Made by a program: the position numbers and the translations under genes
Part shown: in pieces, positions 36,285 to 47,823 of the stretch
Layout of the letters: every line of letters begins with the position of its first letter
How positions within the stretch are numbered: position 1 is the first letter of the stretch
The notes under the pieces: model-generated
What the model saw: only the letters and a program-made list of their open reading frames with translations
Told to the model about the DNA's origin: nothing
Databases searched by the model: none
Assembly: GCA_963702555.1 (NCBI GenBank)
Contig: CAVPCW010000013.1
Location: forward strand, 124,001-188,000
DNA from: CAMFLJ01 sp963702555
GTDB taxonomy: Bacteria > Actinomycetota > Acidimicrobiia > Acidimicrobiales > Acidimicrobilacustridaceae
Direction: 5' to 3'
Length of the DNA: 64,000 nucleotides

Positions 36285-37207
36285 CGGTACGGCTCCAGGA
36301 ACCCGAGGACCATGTCGGCGATCATCCGCGGCTGCTCCACGTGGAGGAAGTGGCCGACGTCGTCGAGGAACTCCAGACGGCCGCCGGGTGGGACGTACGG
36401 GAGGACGTCCTGGGCCCGGCTCTTCCAACCCATGGGGTCGTCGGCAACGCCCGACAGCACCCCGAGGAACGGCAGGTCGAGGGCAGCCAGGTGCTCCATC
36501 GACCAGCTCGAGCGCCAGGGGCCGAAGCCGCCGAGGTGGAGGAAGGGGTCGATCTTCCAGCGCCAGCCGTCGGCGTCGCGGCGGGCGCCGACGGTGACGA
36601 GGTACTCCAGCCACTCCCGCTGGAGGCGGGGGTTCATCGGGGCCCGGCGGCTGGCCAGGCCGTCGATGGTGTCCGGGCGGCGGCGGAGCTCGTGGCGCCG
36701 GGCGCTGCGGTCGAGGGTGGCCGTGAGGTCGGCCCGGCGCATGCGGCGGCGCTCGCGGTCGTTCACGTCGGGGGCCGAGAACAACGAGGGCAACCCGTCG
36801 AGGTTCACGAAGGCCCGGGCCACCGAAGGGTGGGCGTCGAGCAGGTCGAGGATCTCGCCGCCGCCCTTGGAGTGGCCGATGATCGGGATCGGTCCGTCGG
36901 CGAGGGCGGTGATGGCCGCCAGGTGGTCGCGGACGTTGGCGGCCCAGCTGTAGTAGCGGGCCCGGTCGGAGTCGCCATGACCGCGGGCGTCCCACGCCAC
37001 GACCCGCCAGCCGGCGTCGGCGAGCATCGGCGCGAACACGTCGAAGGTGCGGGAGAAGTCGAAGCCGCCGTGCACGAGGGCGAGCATCGGCGCGTCGGGC
37101 TCGCCCCACTCGTTGACGGCGAGGCCGATGCCGCTGCTGTCGACCCGACCGGTGCGGTCGGGCGGTCGGGCCCCCGGGTAGCTGCGCGTCTCGATCTGCC
37201 CCTCCAC
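36281..37207 (-). CDS. Alpha/beta hydrolase
   Basis: A 308-residue hydrolase. Landmarks are LALVHGGFDFSRTFDVFAP, VVAWDARGHGDSDRA, the nucleophile elbow IIGHSKGGGEILDLL (Ser in GHSKG), and the catalytic His in FLDDVGHFLHVEQP. The substrate is unknown. It is translationally coupled to the degenerate hydrolase downstream, so the two may form a complex. The GTG at 37207 fits the length best. Confidence 0.85.
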   Translation of the reverse strand: MEGQIETRSYPGARPPDRTGRVDSSGIGLAVNEWGEPDAPMLALVHGGFDFSRTFDVFAPMLADAGWRVVAWDARGHGDSDRARYYSWAANVRDHLAAITALADGPIPIIGHSKGGGEILDLLDAHPSVARAFVNLDGLPSLFSAPDVNDRERRRMRRADLTATLDRSARRHELRRRPDTIDGLASRRAPMNPRLQREWLEYLVTVGARRDADGWRWKIDPFLHLGGFGPWRSSWSMEHLAALDLPFLGVLSGVADDPMGWKSRAQDVLPYVPPGGRLEFLDDVGHFLHVEQPRMIADMVLGFLEPYR

Positions 37208-37324
37208 GGCAGCGAGCCTAGGGCGACGCCGCGCCCCGGCGACCCGGCGCCACCCGTGGCGGCCACGACGAGGGCCCGTCAGCGACGTTCGCCGCCCGTC
37301 GGGGCCACCGGTACCCTCGCCGGG

Positions 37325-38911
37325 ATGCCCTCCCCCGCCGACGAGGCCGCCCGGCGCCGAACCTTCGCCATCATCAGCCACCCCGACGCGGGCAAGACCA
37401 CGCTCACCGAGAAGTTCCTCCTCTACGGCGGCGCCCTCACCAGCGAGGCGGGCGCGGTGAAGGCCCGCACCGGCCGCCGCTCGGCGACCTCCGACTGGAT
37501 GGCCCTCGAGCAGCAGCGCGGCATCTCGATCACGTCGACCGTGCTGCAGTTCCCGTACCGCGACTGCGTCGTGAACCTGCTCGACACCCCCGGCCACCGC
37601 GACTTCTCCGAGGACACCTACCGCGTGCTGGCCGCCGCCGACGCCGCCGTGATGGTGCTCGACGCGGCGAAGGGCATCGAGCCCCAGACCCTCAAGCTGT
37701 TCGACGTCTGCCGCCAGCGCGAGCTCCCGCTGCTCACGTTCATCAACAAGTGGGACCGCCCGGGCCGCGAGCCGCTCGAGCTGCTCGACGAGATCGAGAA
37801 GCAGATCGGGCTCGTCGTCACCCCCGTCACGTGGCCGGTCGGCATCGCCGGCGACTTCCGGGGCGTCATCGACCGCCGCGACGGGCTGTTCACCCGCTTC
37901 ACCCGGGTCGCCCGCGGCGCCACGGAGGCCCCCGAGGAGGTCGTCGAGCCCGACCGGGCCGCCGTCGACGAGGGCGAGGCGTGGGACGCCGCCCTCGACG
38001 AGATCAGCCTGCTCGACGAGGTCGGCGCCGACCTCGACGTCGAGCTGTTCGTCGGGGCCCAGTCGACCCCGGCGTTCTTCGGCTCGGCCCTCACCAACTT
38101 CGGCGTGCGCAAGCTGCTCGACGCCGTCGTCGACCTCGTGCCCTCCCCCAGCTCCCGTCCCGACGCCGAGGGCGCCGCCCGCGACCTCGACGACCCCTTC
38201 TCCGGCTTCGTGTTCAAGGTCCAGGCCAACATGGACCCGTCGCACCGCGACCGCATCGCGTTCCTGCGGGTGTGCTCGGGCAAGTTCGAGCGGGGGATGG
38301 TGATCACCCACGGCCCCACCGGCAAGCCGTTCGCCACCAAGTACGCCCACCAGGTCTTCGGCTCCGAGCGCGAGACCCTCGAGGAGGCCTTCCCCGGCGA
38401 CGTCGTCGGCCTGGTGAACGCCACCGAGGTCCGCGTCGGCGACACCCTCTGGGTCGACCAGCCGGTCGAGTTCCCGAGCATCCCGAGCTTCGCCCCCGAG
38501 CACTTCTCCGTCGCCCGGGTGCGCGACACCGCCAAGTACAAGCAGTTCCGCCGGGGCATCACCCAGCTCGACGAGGAAGGCGTGGTGCAGGTGCTGCGCG
38601 ACATCGACCAGGGCGACAGCGCGCCCGTGCTCGCCGCCGTGGGTCCGATGCAGTTCGACGTGGCCGTGTACCGGCTGGAGAACGAGTTCGGGGCCCCGGT
38701 CGAACTGTCGCCGACGAACTACCGCATCGCCCGCCGCACCGACCGGGCCAGCGCCGACGTGATCCAGGGGATGCGGGGTGTCCGAATCCTCCAGAAGTCC
38801 GACGGTACGCTCATGGCGCTGTTCGAGAGCCAGTACTGGCTCGAGCGGCTGGAGCTCGACAACCCCGAGCTCGTGCTGGAGCGCCTCGTCGCCGAGGGCA
38901 GCGCCGGTTAG
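37325..38911 (+). CDS. prfC: Peptide chain release factor 3
   Basis: A 528-residue translational GTPase that recycles RF1/RF2. G1 is AIISHPDAGKTTLTEKFLLYGGA, G2 SDWMALEQQRGISITS, G3 LLDTPGHRDFSEDTYR and G4 INKWDRPGREP. The C-terminal part has GPMQFDVAVYRLENEFGAPV and YWLERLELDNPEL. All match RF3 rather than EF-G. RF3 is patchily distributed and absent from many actinomycetes. Confidence 0.95.
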   Translation: MPSPADEAARRRTFAIISHPDAGKTTLTEKFLLYGGALTSEAGAVKARTGRRSATSDWMALEQQRGISITSTVLQFPYRDCVVNLLDTPGHRDFSEDTYRVLAAADAAVMVLDAAKGIEPQTLKLFDVCRQRELPLLTFINKWDRPGREPLELLDEIEKQIGLVVTPVTWPVGIAGDFRGVIDRRDGLFTRFTRVARGATEAPEEVVEPDRAAVDEGEAWDAALDEISLLDEVGADLDVELFVGAQSTPAFFGSALTNFGVRKLLDAVVDLVPSPSSRPDAEGAARDLDDPFSGFVFKVQANMDPSHRDRIAFLRVCSGKFERGMVITHGPTGKPFATKYAHQVFGSERETLEEAFPGDVVGLVNATEVRVGDTLWVDQPVEFPSIPSFAPEHFSVARVRDTAKYKQFRRGITQLDEEGVVQVLRDIDQGDSAPVLAAVGPMQFDVAVYRLENEFGAPVELSPTNYRIARRTDRASADVIQGMRGVRILQKSDGTLMALFESQYWLERLELDNPELVLERLVAEGSAG

Positions 38912-38938
38912 ACGACGAACCACGGAGACCGACATCCC

Positions 38939-40528
38939 ATGACGCAGGCGAGCGGTCCGAGCGGTCCGAGGCGTGCGCCGTGGCTGGCGCTCGTCGGTGT
39001 GTTGGTCGTGCTGGTGCTGGTGTGGGGCCTCTTCTCCTGGAGGGGTCGCGACGACTCGTCCACCGACCAGGCCGACACCGCCTCGGCCGAGAAGGTCACC
39101 GAGACCACCGTCGAGGAGACGACCACCACCACGCTCCCGCCCTACGACGGCTGGGTGAACCCGGCGTCGTCGCAGGAGCCGTGGGACACCGAGACCGTCG
39201 GCTACACGACGTTCCGCGGGAACCCCACCCGCTCCTGGTACGGCCTCGGCCCGGTGCCGTCCAACCCCCAGGTGCTCTGGAGCTACCCCGGCAACGGGGG
39301 CATGTGCGGCAAGTCGAGCGACGGCGGCAGCGTGCAGACCTGGTGCGGCGACGGCTGGACGGGCAACCCCAACGTCTTCGAGCGCGACGGCAAGACGTGG
39401 GTGTCGTTCGGTGGCTACGACTACGGCCTGCACTGGCTCGACGCCGAGAACGGCACCGAGATCATCGAGACGTTCAAGACCGGCGACCTCGCCAAGGGCT
39501 CGATGACGACCGACCCCGACGGCTTCCCCCTCAGCTACAAGGGCTCCCGCGACAACAACTTCTACATCGTCGCCACCGACCGGGGCCCGAAGGCCGAGGT
39601 CCTCTACAAGCTCAGCGCCTACGAGAACGGCGTGCAGAAGGTCTGGAACGACGACTTCGACGGCGCCGCCCTCATCATCGACGACTACATGTTCCAGGGC
39701 GGCGAGAACAGCTGGTTCTACATCATCAAGCTGAACCGCGGCTACGACGCCGCCGGCAAGGTCACCATCGATCCGCAGATCGTGTTCAAGACCCCCAGCT
39801 GGGACGACCAGCTCAGCCGCGACGCCCCCGATCGGCACTGGTCGATCGAGAGCTCGCCGATGATCTCGGGCAACACCGTCTACTTCTCCAACTCCGCCGG
39901 CCTCATCCAGGGCTGGGACATCAGCGGCCTGAAGCAGGGCGTGACCCCCACCCGGGTGTTCCGGTTCTGGACCGGCGACGACACCGACGCCACGATCGTC
40001 GCCGACAAGCAGGGGATGCTCTACGTGGGCAGCGAGTGGGAGAAGAACAACGCCCGCTCCAAGGAGGTCGGGCAGATGATGAAGCTCGACCCCACCAAGC
40101 CCGACGACCCGCTGGTGTGGTCGATCCCCGACCAGGTCGCGGGCAAGGCCGGCATCTGGGCCACCCCGGCCCTCGGCGACGGCGTCGTCTACTTCGCCAC
40201 CAACGCCGGCCGGGTGCTCGGAGCCGACATGGCGACCGGGCAGATCCTGTGGTCGAAGAACCTCGGCTCCCAGACCTGGGGCTCGCCGGTCGTGGTCGAC
40301 GACACGCTGATCGAGGGCGACTGCGAGGGCAACCTCAACGCCTACGACGTCTCCGATCCCCGGATCGACCCGCCGCTGAAGTGGACCGTGAAGCTCGACG
40401 GCTGCATCGAGACCACCCCCGCTGTCTGGAAGGGCAAGATCTACCTGGCCACCCGGAGCGGCAAGTTCTACGCCCTCGGCGACCCTGCCACCCCGGCGGT
40501 CACCGAGACCACCGTCGCCCCTCAGTAG
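38939..40528 (+). CDS. Membrane-anchored PQQ-like beta-propeller protein
   Basis: A 529-residue protein with one N-terminal membrane helix (APWLALVGVLVVLVLVWGLF), a Thr-rich linker and an extracytoplasmic propeller made of PQQ/quinoprotein-like repeats (PQVLWSYPGNGG, KTWVSFGGYDYGLHWLDAEN, GVVYFATNAGRVLGADMATG, GKIYLATRSGKFYALGD). Propeller blades with bound-cofactor residues cannot be confirmed. It may be a dehydrogenase-like or scaffold protein. It starts 28 bp after prfC. Confidence 0.82.
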   Translation: MTQASGPSGPRRAPWLALVGVLVVLVLVWGLFSWRGRDDSSTDQADTASAEKVTETTVEETTTTTLPPYDGWVNPASSQEPWDTETVGYTTFRGNPTRSWYGLGPVPSNPQVLWSYPGNGGMCGKSSDGGSVQTWCGDGWTGNPNVFERDGKTWVSFGGYDYGLHWLDAENGTEIIETFKTGDLAKGSMTTDPDGFPLSYKGSRDNNFYIVATDRGPKAEVLYKLSAYENGVQKVWNDDFDGAALIIDDYMFQGGENSWFYIIKLNRGYDAAGKVTIDPQIVFKTPSWDDQLSRDAPDRHWSIESSPMISGNTVYFSNSAGLIQGWDISGLKQGVTPTRVFRFWTGDDTDATIVADKQGMLYVGSEWEKNNARSKEVGQMMKLDPTKPDDPLVWSIPDQVAGKAGIWATPALGDGVVYFATNAGRVLGADMATGQILWSKNLGSQTWGSPVVVDDTLIEGDCEGNLNAYDVSDPRIDPPLKWTVKLDGCIETTPAVWKGKIYLATRSGKFYALGDPATPAVTETTVAPQ

Positions 40529-40544
40529 GCCACGAACCTCACCC

Positions 40545-40585
40545 CTGGCTCACCTGGTCGACGAAAAGGCGACCACGTGAGCCAG
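40545..40585. terminator. 41-bp palindrome between convergent genes
   Basis: Outer arms CTGGCTCACCTGGTCG and CGACCACGTGAGCCAG (imperfect) around a short A-rich loop. It lies 17 bases after the propeller gene and just before the stop of the convergent cation efflux gene. It resembles the element at 35574-35614. Confidence 0.7.
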
Positions 40586-40589
40586 AGGG

Positions 40590-41594
40590 TCAGTGGTGGT
40601 GGGGGTGGCCGTCGACCGGTCGCGGGGTGAAGGTCACCGGGGCCTCCACGCAGTCGCCGCACTCCACCTGGAAGGTCGTGTGCACGATCCCGAACCGCTC
40701 GCGCAGCGCGCCGCTGGCGGCGTCGGCGAGGGCCTGGGCCCGGTGCAGGTCGGTGTCGTGGCCGAACTGGAGGTGGGCGGTGAGCGCCGGTGTCTCCGAA
40801 TCGAGCGACCACAGGTGGAGGTGGTGCACGCCGGTGACACCGGGCATCGCCTCGAGCGCAGCGGTGACCTGCTCGGAGTCGACGCCACGGGGAGCGGCCT
40901 CGAGCAGCACCCCGACCGACTCGCGCAGCACGCCGATCACCGCCCAGATGACGAGCACCGAGATGAGGAGCGACGCCACGGGGTCGGCCCACTCGGCGCC
41001 GAAGGCTCCGATGGCGACGGCCGCCACCACCACGCCGAGCGAACCCAGCGCGTCGCCCGCGAGGTGCCAGAACGCCGCCCGGATGTTGAGCGAGCTGCCG
41101 CTGCGGGAGAGGTACCAGGCGCTCAGGCCGTTGACCGCGATGCCGAGCAGACCGACGACCAGCATCGGGCCGGCCTCGACGTCGTGGGGGTCGCCCAGCC
41201 GCCCGATCGCCTCCACCACCACCCAGCCGGTGACGGCGAGCAGCACGGCCGAGTTGAGCAGCGCGGCGAGCACCTCGGCCCGGCCGTAGCCGTAGGTGCG
41301 GCGCTTGTTCGGCGGCCGGCTCACCAGCACCTGGCCGATCAGGGCGATCACCAGGGCGAAGACGTCGGAGGCGTTGTGGAGCGAGTCGGCGGCCAGGGCG
41401 AGGGAGCCGACGGCGACCGCCACAACCACCTGCACGACCAGCAGCACCGTGTTGGCCCCGATGGCCACGATCAGGGCGGAGGTGCGGCTCGGGACGTGCG
41501 AGTGCCCGGCATGGCCACCACCGGCGCCGTGGCCGTGGTGGTGGCCATGGTCGCCGTCGTCGTGGTGCGGCGGGCCCTCGTGGTCGCTCGTCAC
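40590..41594 (-). CDS. Cation diffusion facilitator (zinc/cobalt efflux) protein
   Basis: A 334-residue CDF antiporter. The N-terminus is His/Asp-rich (HHDDGDHGHHHGHGAGGGHAGHSH), a metal-buffering arm. Six membrane helices follow, with metal-site motifs ADSLHNASDVFAL (helix II) and FWHLAGDALGSLGVVV (helix V). A cytoplasmic ferredoxin-like domain ends in CGDC and PHHH. It likely exports Zn2+ or Co2+ in exchange for protons. The start is GTG 41594. Confidence 0.92.
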   Translation of the reverse strand: MTSDHEGPPHHDDGDHGHHHGHGAGGGHAGHSHVPSRTSALIVAIGANTVLLVVQVVVAVAVGSLALAADSLHNASDVFALVIALIGQVLVSRPPNKRRTYGYGRAEVLAALLNSAVLLAVTGWVVVEAIGRLGDPHDVEAGPMLVVGLLGIAVNGLSAWYLSRSGSSLNIRAAFWHLAGDALGSLGVVVAAVAIGAFGAEWADPVASLLISVLVIWAVIGVLRESVGVLLEAAPRGVDSEQVTAALEAMPGVTGVHHLHLWSLDSETPALTAHLQFGHDTDLHRAQALADAASGALRERFGIVHTTFQVECGDCVEAPVTFTPRPVDGHPHHH

Positions 41595-41787
41595 CCGGCC
41601 ATCCTCGCGCCCCGGGAGGGCTGGGCCGACGCTCCGCCCGCCCCGCTGCGACGGGTGTCACGCCGTCAGCTTGACGGCATCTTCGCCTTACGAGTGAAAT
41701 CTGCGGCGCCCGTGCGTTCGATTTTCGTCCGCGCGCGCTCGTGATGCTCCCGGCAACGAGGCCGGGACCGACCAATCAGGACGGACA

Positions 41788-44321
<2,534 letters not shown>

Positions 44322-44356
44322 TCGCCCGGGGCCCCCTGGCCCCGCTCGATTCACCG

Positions 44357-44402
44357 AACTGCCCGCGATCCGCACGCTCCGGCGTGCAGGTCGCGGGCAG
44401 TT
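44357..44402. terminator. 46-bp palindrome between convergent genes
   Basis: Outer arms AACTGCCCGCGA and TCGCGGGCAGTT, inner arms GCACGC and GCGTGC. It lies between hppA and the convergent CoA-binding gene. The inner core resembles that of the 42-bp palindromes at 23.3-24.9 kb. Confidence 0.75.
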
Positions 44403-44431
44403 CCCGTTCCGGGACGTTCGCGACAGACCGG

Positions 44432-44860
44432 TCAGCCCACGAGGCGGGGCCACTCGATGGCAGGGCAGCGGTCCATGACCACGTCGAGCCCGGCGGCGGT
44501 GGCACGAGTCGCCGCGGCCTCGTCGATCACGCCCAGCTGCATCCACACCGCACCGGCACCGACGGCGACCGCCTCGTCGGCGACCGCCCCGGCCTGGGAG
44601 GAACGACGGAACACGTCGACCACGTCGACCGACTCACCGCGGGCGACGAGGTCGGCCAGCGATGCCACGACCGGTGCGTCGAGCCCGGCGTCGGCACCCA
44701 CGCACGTGGGGTTCACCGGCAGCACCCGCATGCCGTGGTCGTGGAGGAAGCGGGCCACCCGGTGGCTGGGCCGGTCCGGGCGGGGCGACCAGCCCACCAC
44801 GGCCCAGGTGTGGGTGTCGGTGAGCAGCCGCAGCACGACCTCGTCGCTCGTCGGGTCCAT
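44432..44860 (-). CDS. CoA-binding (YccU-like) protein
   Basis: A 142-residue Rossmann-fold CoA-binding domain protein. Landmarks are WAVVGWSPRPDRPSHRVARFL, MRVLPVNPTCVG, VDVVDVFRRSSQAGAVADEA and GAVWMQLGVIDEAAATRA. The ATG at 44860 is chosen; a GTG lies just before it. The biological role is not known. Confidence 0.9.
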   Translation of the reverse strand: MDPTSDEVVLRLLTDTHTWAVVGWSPRPDRPSHRVARFLHDHGMRVLPVNPTCVGADAGLDAPVVASLADLVARGESVDVVDVFRRSSQAGAVADEAVAVGAGAVWMQLGVIDEAAATRATAAGLDVVMDRCPAIEWPRLVG

Positions 44861-44927
44861 CACCCTTTCCTACCCGACCCCCGCGCCATTCCTACCCGAA
44901 CCCACCGCCGACACGCCTCCCGAACGC

Positions 44928-44977
44928 GAAACGGTGCGCTGCTCCGGCCCTCCAGGGCGGGGACAGCGCACCGTTTC
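44928..44977 (-). terminator. Hairpin terminator
   Basis: GAAACGGTGCGCTG pairs perfectly with CAGCGCACCGTTTC across a 22-base loop. It lies downstream of the minus-strand gene at 45016-45450 and upstream of the CoA-binding gene. Confidence 0.75.
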
Positions 44978-45015
44978 CGAGAACGGGGTGGCGTCGAGCG
45001 GGTCGACGCCGAGGA

Positions 45016-45450
45016 TCAGGCGGCGGCCGGGACCGCGGGGGCCTCGCCGCTCAGCAGCTCGGCGTTGACGGTCTCGACCCGCTTGAAGTTGCGGCGGGAC
45101 ATGAACGACACGGCCACGGCGCCCAGCACGAGGCCGACGACGAGCGGGTGGATGTTCATGCCGGCGATCAGCCCGGCGAGGGCGAGCGGCACGATCCAGA
45201 GGAAGTAGAAGCGGTACCAGGGGCGGGTGCGCTGGTAGGCGGCGAACGCCACGGCGAGCTCGGCTTCGGCCACGGTCTCCTGCGGGCGGCCGATGCGGAC
45301 GAGGCGGCGGATCTGACGGCGCTCGGCCTTGTCCATGCCGTTCCAGGTGGCGGCGAACTCCTCGTCGACGACAGGGGCCTTCGCCATCTTGGACTGCTTG
45401 GCGCTGGGGGCCTTCGTCAGGAGCTTGCCGGTGGTTGCGGTGCGAGCCAT
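45016..45450 (-). CDS. Two-helix membrane protein, unknown function
   Basis: A 144-residue protein from ATG 45450. A basic Lys/Ala-rich N-terminus precedes a soluble helical part (EEFAATWNGMDKAERRQIRRL), then two hydrophobic helices (FYFLWIVPLALAGLIAGM and PLVVGLVLGAVAVSFM). No family is recognised. Confidence 0.65.
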   Translation of the reverse strand: MARTATTGKLLTKAPSAKQSKMAKAPVVDEEFAATWNGMDKAERRQIRRLVRIGRPQETVAEAELAVAFAAYQRTRPWYRFYFLWIVPLALAGLIAGMNIHPLVVGLVLGAVAVSFMSRRNFKRVETVNAELLSGEAPAVPAAA

Positions 45451-45642
45451 TGGAGCAGGGTGCCTTTCCGGGTGGTCCACGGGCAACCCGTCCGGGCGCT
45501 TGGTCATGGACCGTTCACAAAGCGGTTCTCGACGGGGAACGACGGCGTTCCGGTCGGGTTGGTGGGTGCCGGCCCGGCGGAGCGGGTGCTCCACCGGGCC
45601 GGCGAGGTGTGCTGCGACGAGGGCAGCTGGTAGGACCGAGGG

Positions 45643-47220
45643 TTACTCGGCGCCGGCCAGGCTCTCGTGGGTGCCGGCGAAGTCCGGGTAGGCGAGGACG
45701 CCCATCTCCGGGATGTCGAGGCCTGCGACCTCTTCGTCGGCGTTGCTGCGGATGCCGCCCTTGGTGAGGGCGTTCTGGATCTTGAAGAAGGCGAAGGCGA
45801 CGCCGCCCATCACGATCCAGATGGTCAGGGCACCGGCGAGCTGCGAGATCAGCTGCCCGCCACCGTTGCCGCCGTAGAAGAGGCCGGTGACCCCTTCGGC
45901 GACACCGTCGGCGTCGACCGAGGTGGTGGTGCCGTTCCAGCCGATGCCGGCGCCGCCGGCGTCGATGCCGTACTTGCCGTTGGCCACGAGGCCGACGGCG
46001 ATCACGCCGAGGGTGCCGCAGACGCCGTGGACGGCGACCGCACCCACCGGGTCATCGATCTTGAGGACCCGCTCGATGAAGAACACGGCCTCGATGACGA
46101 CGACACCGGCGACGAGGCCGAGGACCATGGCGACCCACGGATCGACGAAGGCGCAGGGGGCGGTGATGATCACCAGGCCGGCGAGCATGCCGTTGGCCAT
46201 CATCGCCGGATCCGGCTTACCGGTGCGGGTCCAGATCCAGAGCATCGAGGCGAAGCCACCGAAGGCGCCGGCGATGCCGGTGTTGGCCGCCACCAGGCCG
46301 AACTGGGGATCGCTCGAGGCGAAGGTCGATGCGGCGTTGAAGCCGAACCAGCCGAACAGCAGGATGAACGTGCCCAGCATGGCCATCGGGATGTGATGGC
46401 CGGGCAGGGCCCGGGGCTTGCCGTCCTTGTCGAACTTCCCGATACGTGGCCCGAGGACCACGGCACCGGCGAGCGCCGCTGCACCACCCATGGCGTGCAC
46501 CACGCCCGAGCCGGCGAAGTCGACGTAGCCGTTGCCCCACTCCATGGAGTTGCCCAGCTTGGCGAGCCAGCCGCCGCCCCAGGTCCAGGCGCCGAAGAGC
46601 GGGTAGTAGATGGCGCCGCAGAACAGGCCCCAGACGACGAACGACTTGTACTTCCAGCGCTCGGCCATCGACCCGGTGGGGATGGTGGCCGTGGTGTCCA
46701 TGAAGGCCACCATGTAGAGGAAGAACGCCGCGACCGCGCCCGAGTAGGCGAGGTTCGAGCCGTCGAACCAGGTGCCGGCCCATCCACCCTTGAAGGCGAA
46801 GATCCAGTCACCGGAGCCGATGAGGGCACCGTCACCGAAGGGCTTGTCGAAGCCGTAGTCGTAGCCCGGCAGCGCGTAGCTGTAGCCGCCGAACATGATC
46901 GGGAAGCCGACCAGGAAGAAGCCGACGAAACCGAGGAAGAAGATGCCGAGGTTGGTGCTCACGACGTGAGCAGCGTGCTTGGCCCGGCAGAAGCCGGTCT
47001 CGACCAGGGCGAAGCCGGCCTGCATGAAGATCACCAGCGCAGCGCCGAGGACGATCCAGAGCAGGTTGCCGGACTGGATGGCGTGATCGGCGGTGGTGCC
47101 GACCGTGTCCAGGTCGTAGGCCGGAGCCTCTTCCTGGGCGAAGGCGGTGCCGGCCGTGGCCACCAGCGTCACACCGGCAACAGCTGCGCCGATCGCGAGT
47201 CGCTTGAAGTTCCGGCTCAC
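45643..47220 (-). CDS. amt: Ammonium transporter
   Basis: A 525-residue Amt/MEP channel with a cleavable signal (GVTLVATAGTAFAQ). Landmarks are MQAGFALVETGFCRAKHAAHV, WKYKSFVVWGLFCGAIYYPLFGAWTWGGGWL, the family signature DFAGSGVVHAMGGAAALAGA and VAVHGVCGTLGVIAVGL with the pore His. It starts at GTG 47220, overlapping the glnB stop, so PII and its transporter are co-translated in the reverse of the usual amt-glnB order for some actinomycetes. Confidence 0.95.
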   Translation of the reverse strand: MSRNFKRLAIGAAVAGVTLVATAGTAFAQEEAPAYDLDTVGTTADHAIQSGNLLWIVLGAALVIFMQAGFALVETGFCRAKHAAHVVSTNLGIFFLGFVGFFLVGFPIMFGGYSYALPGYDYGFDKPFGDGALIGSGDWIFAFKGGWAGTWFDGSNLAYSGAVAAFFLYMVAFMDTTATIPTGSMAERWKYKSFVVWGLFCGAIYYPLFGAWTWGGGWLAKLGNSMEWGNGYVDFAGSGVVHAMGGAAALAGAVVLGPRIGKFDKDGKPRALPGHHIPMAMLGTFILLFGWFGFNAASTFASSDPQFGLVAANTGIAGAFGGFASMLWIWTRTGKPDPAMMANGMLAGLVIITAPCAFVDPWVAMVLGLVAGVVVIEAVFFIERVLKIDDPVGAVAVHGVCGTLGVIAVGLVANGKYGIDAGGAGIGWNGTTTSVDADGVAEGVTGLFYGGNGGGQLISQLAGALTIWIVMGGVAFAFFKIQNALTKGGIRSNADEEVAGLDIPEMGVLAYPDFAGTHESLAGAE

Positions 47221-47558
47221 AGGGCTTCCTCCCCCATCTCAGAGGTACGGATCCGGACGATCTTGGACACCGGGGTGACCCAGACCTTGCCGTCGCCGAT
47301 CTTGTCGGTCTTCGCGGCAGACACGATCGTGTCGACCACGTTGTCGGTGTCGGCCTCGGAACAGACGACGTCGATCTTCACCTTGGGGAGGAGGTCGACC
47401 TTGTACTCCGCACCTCGATACGTCTCGGTGTGTCCACCCTGACGTCCGAAGCCCTTGACCTCATCCACCGTCAATCCGGTGATACCGATGGCCTTCAACG
47501 CGTCCTTCACCTCCTCCAACTTGTGCGGCTTGATAACCGCGGTCACCAGGTTGACCAT
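47217..47558 (-). CDS. glnB: Nitrogen regulatory protein PII
   Basis: A 113-residue PII trimer subunit. The T-loop reads GFGRQGGHTETYRGAEYKVD, with the modifiable Tyr in AEY retained; the B-loop is KIGDGKVWVTPV and the C-loop ends IRTSEMGEEAL. It senses 2-oxoglutarate and ATP/ADP and blocks the Amt channel. ATG 47558 follows GAGGAGGAG. About 260 bases upstream to the histidine kinase stop are free of genes and probably hold the promoter. Confidence 0.96.
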   Translation of the reverse strand: MVNLVTAVIKPHKLEEVKDALKAIGITGLTVDEVKGFGRQGGHTETYRGAEYKVDLLPKVKIDVVCSEADTDNVVDTIVSAAKTDKIGDGKVWVTPVSKIVRIRTSEMGEEAL

Positions 47559-47823
47559 CGCTCCTCCTCGATCGGGGCCGAAGCCTCGGGGGTTCAATCA
47601 CTGGGGAGAGTCCGACGCCGATGTCCGTCTCCCACGTCACGGAACGCTTAGGCGTCTGACGCGTTGATGACCGTACGGAGGGGCGATTACCCGCCCGTGT
47701 TCGGACTGTTACGCCAACGGACCGTTTATCTGACACAAATCTGACATCAGAGGGCGGCGGTCTGGGCGCGTCAAAGCCCCTGGCTTGTGCCCACACGACT
47801 GCCCGGGAGGAGGGCGGCCGGCC

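Noticed and set aside
47690..47720. GTAAC-like sequence upstream of glnB-amt resembling a GlnR box
   Set aside because: Only one half fits and spacing is wrong by one base; not enough to call an operator.
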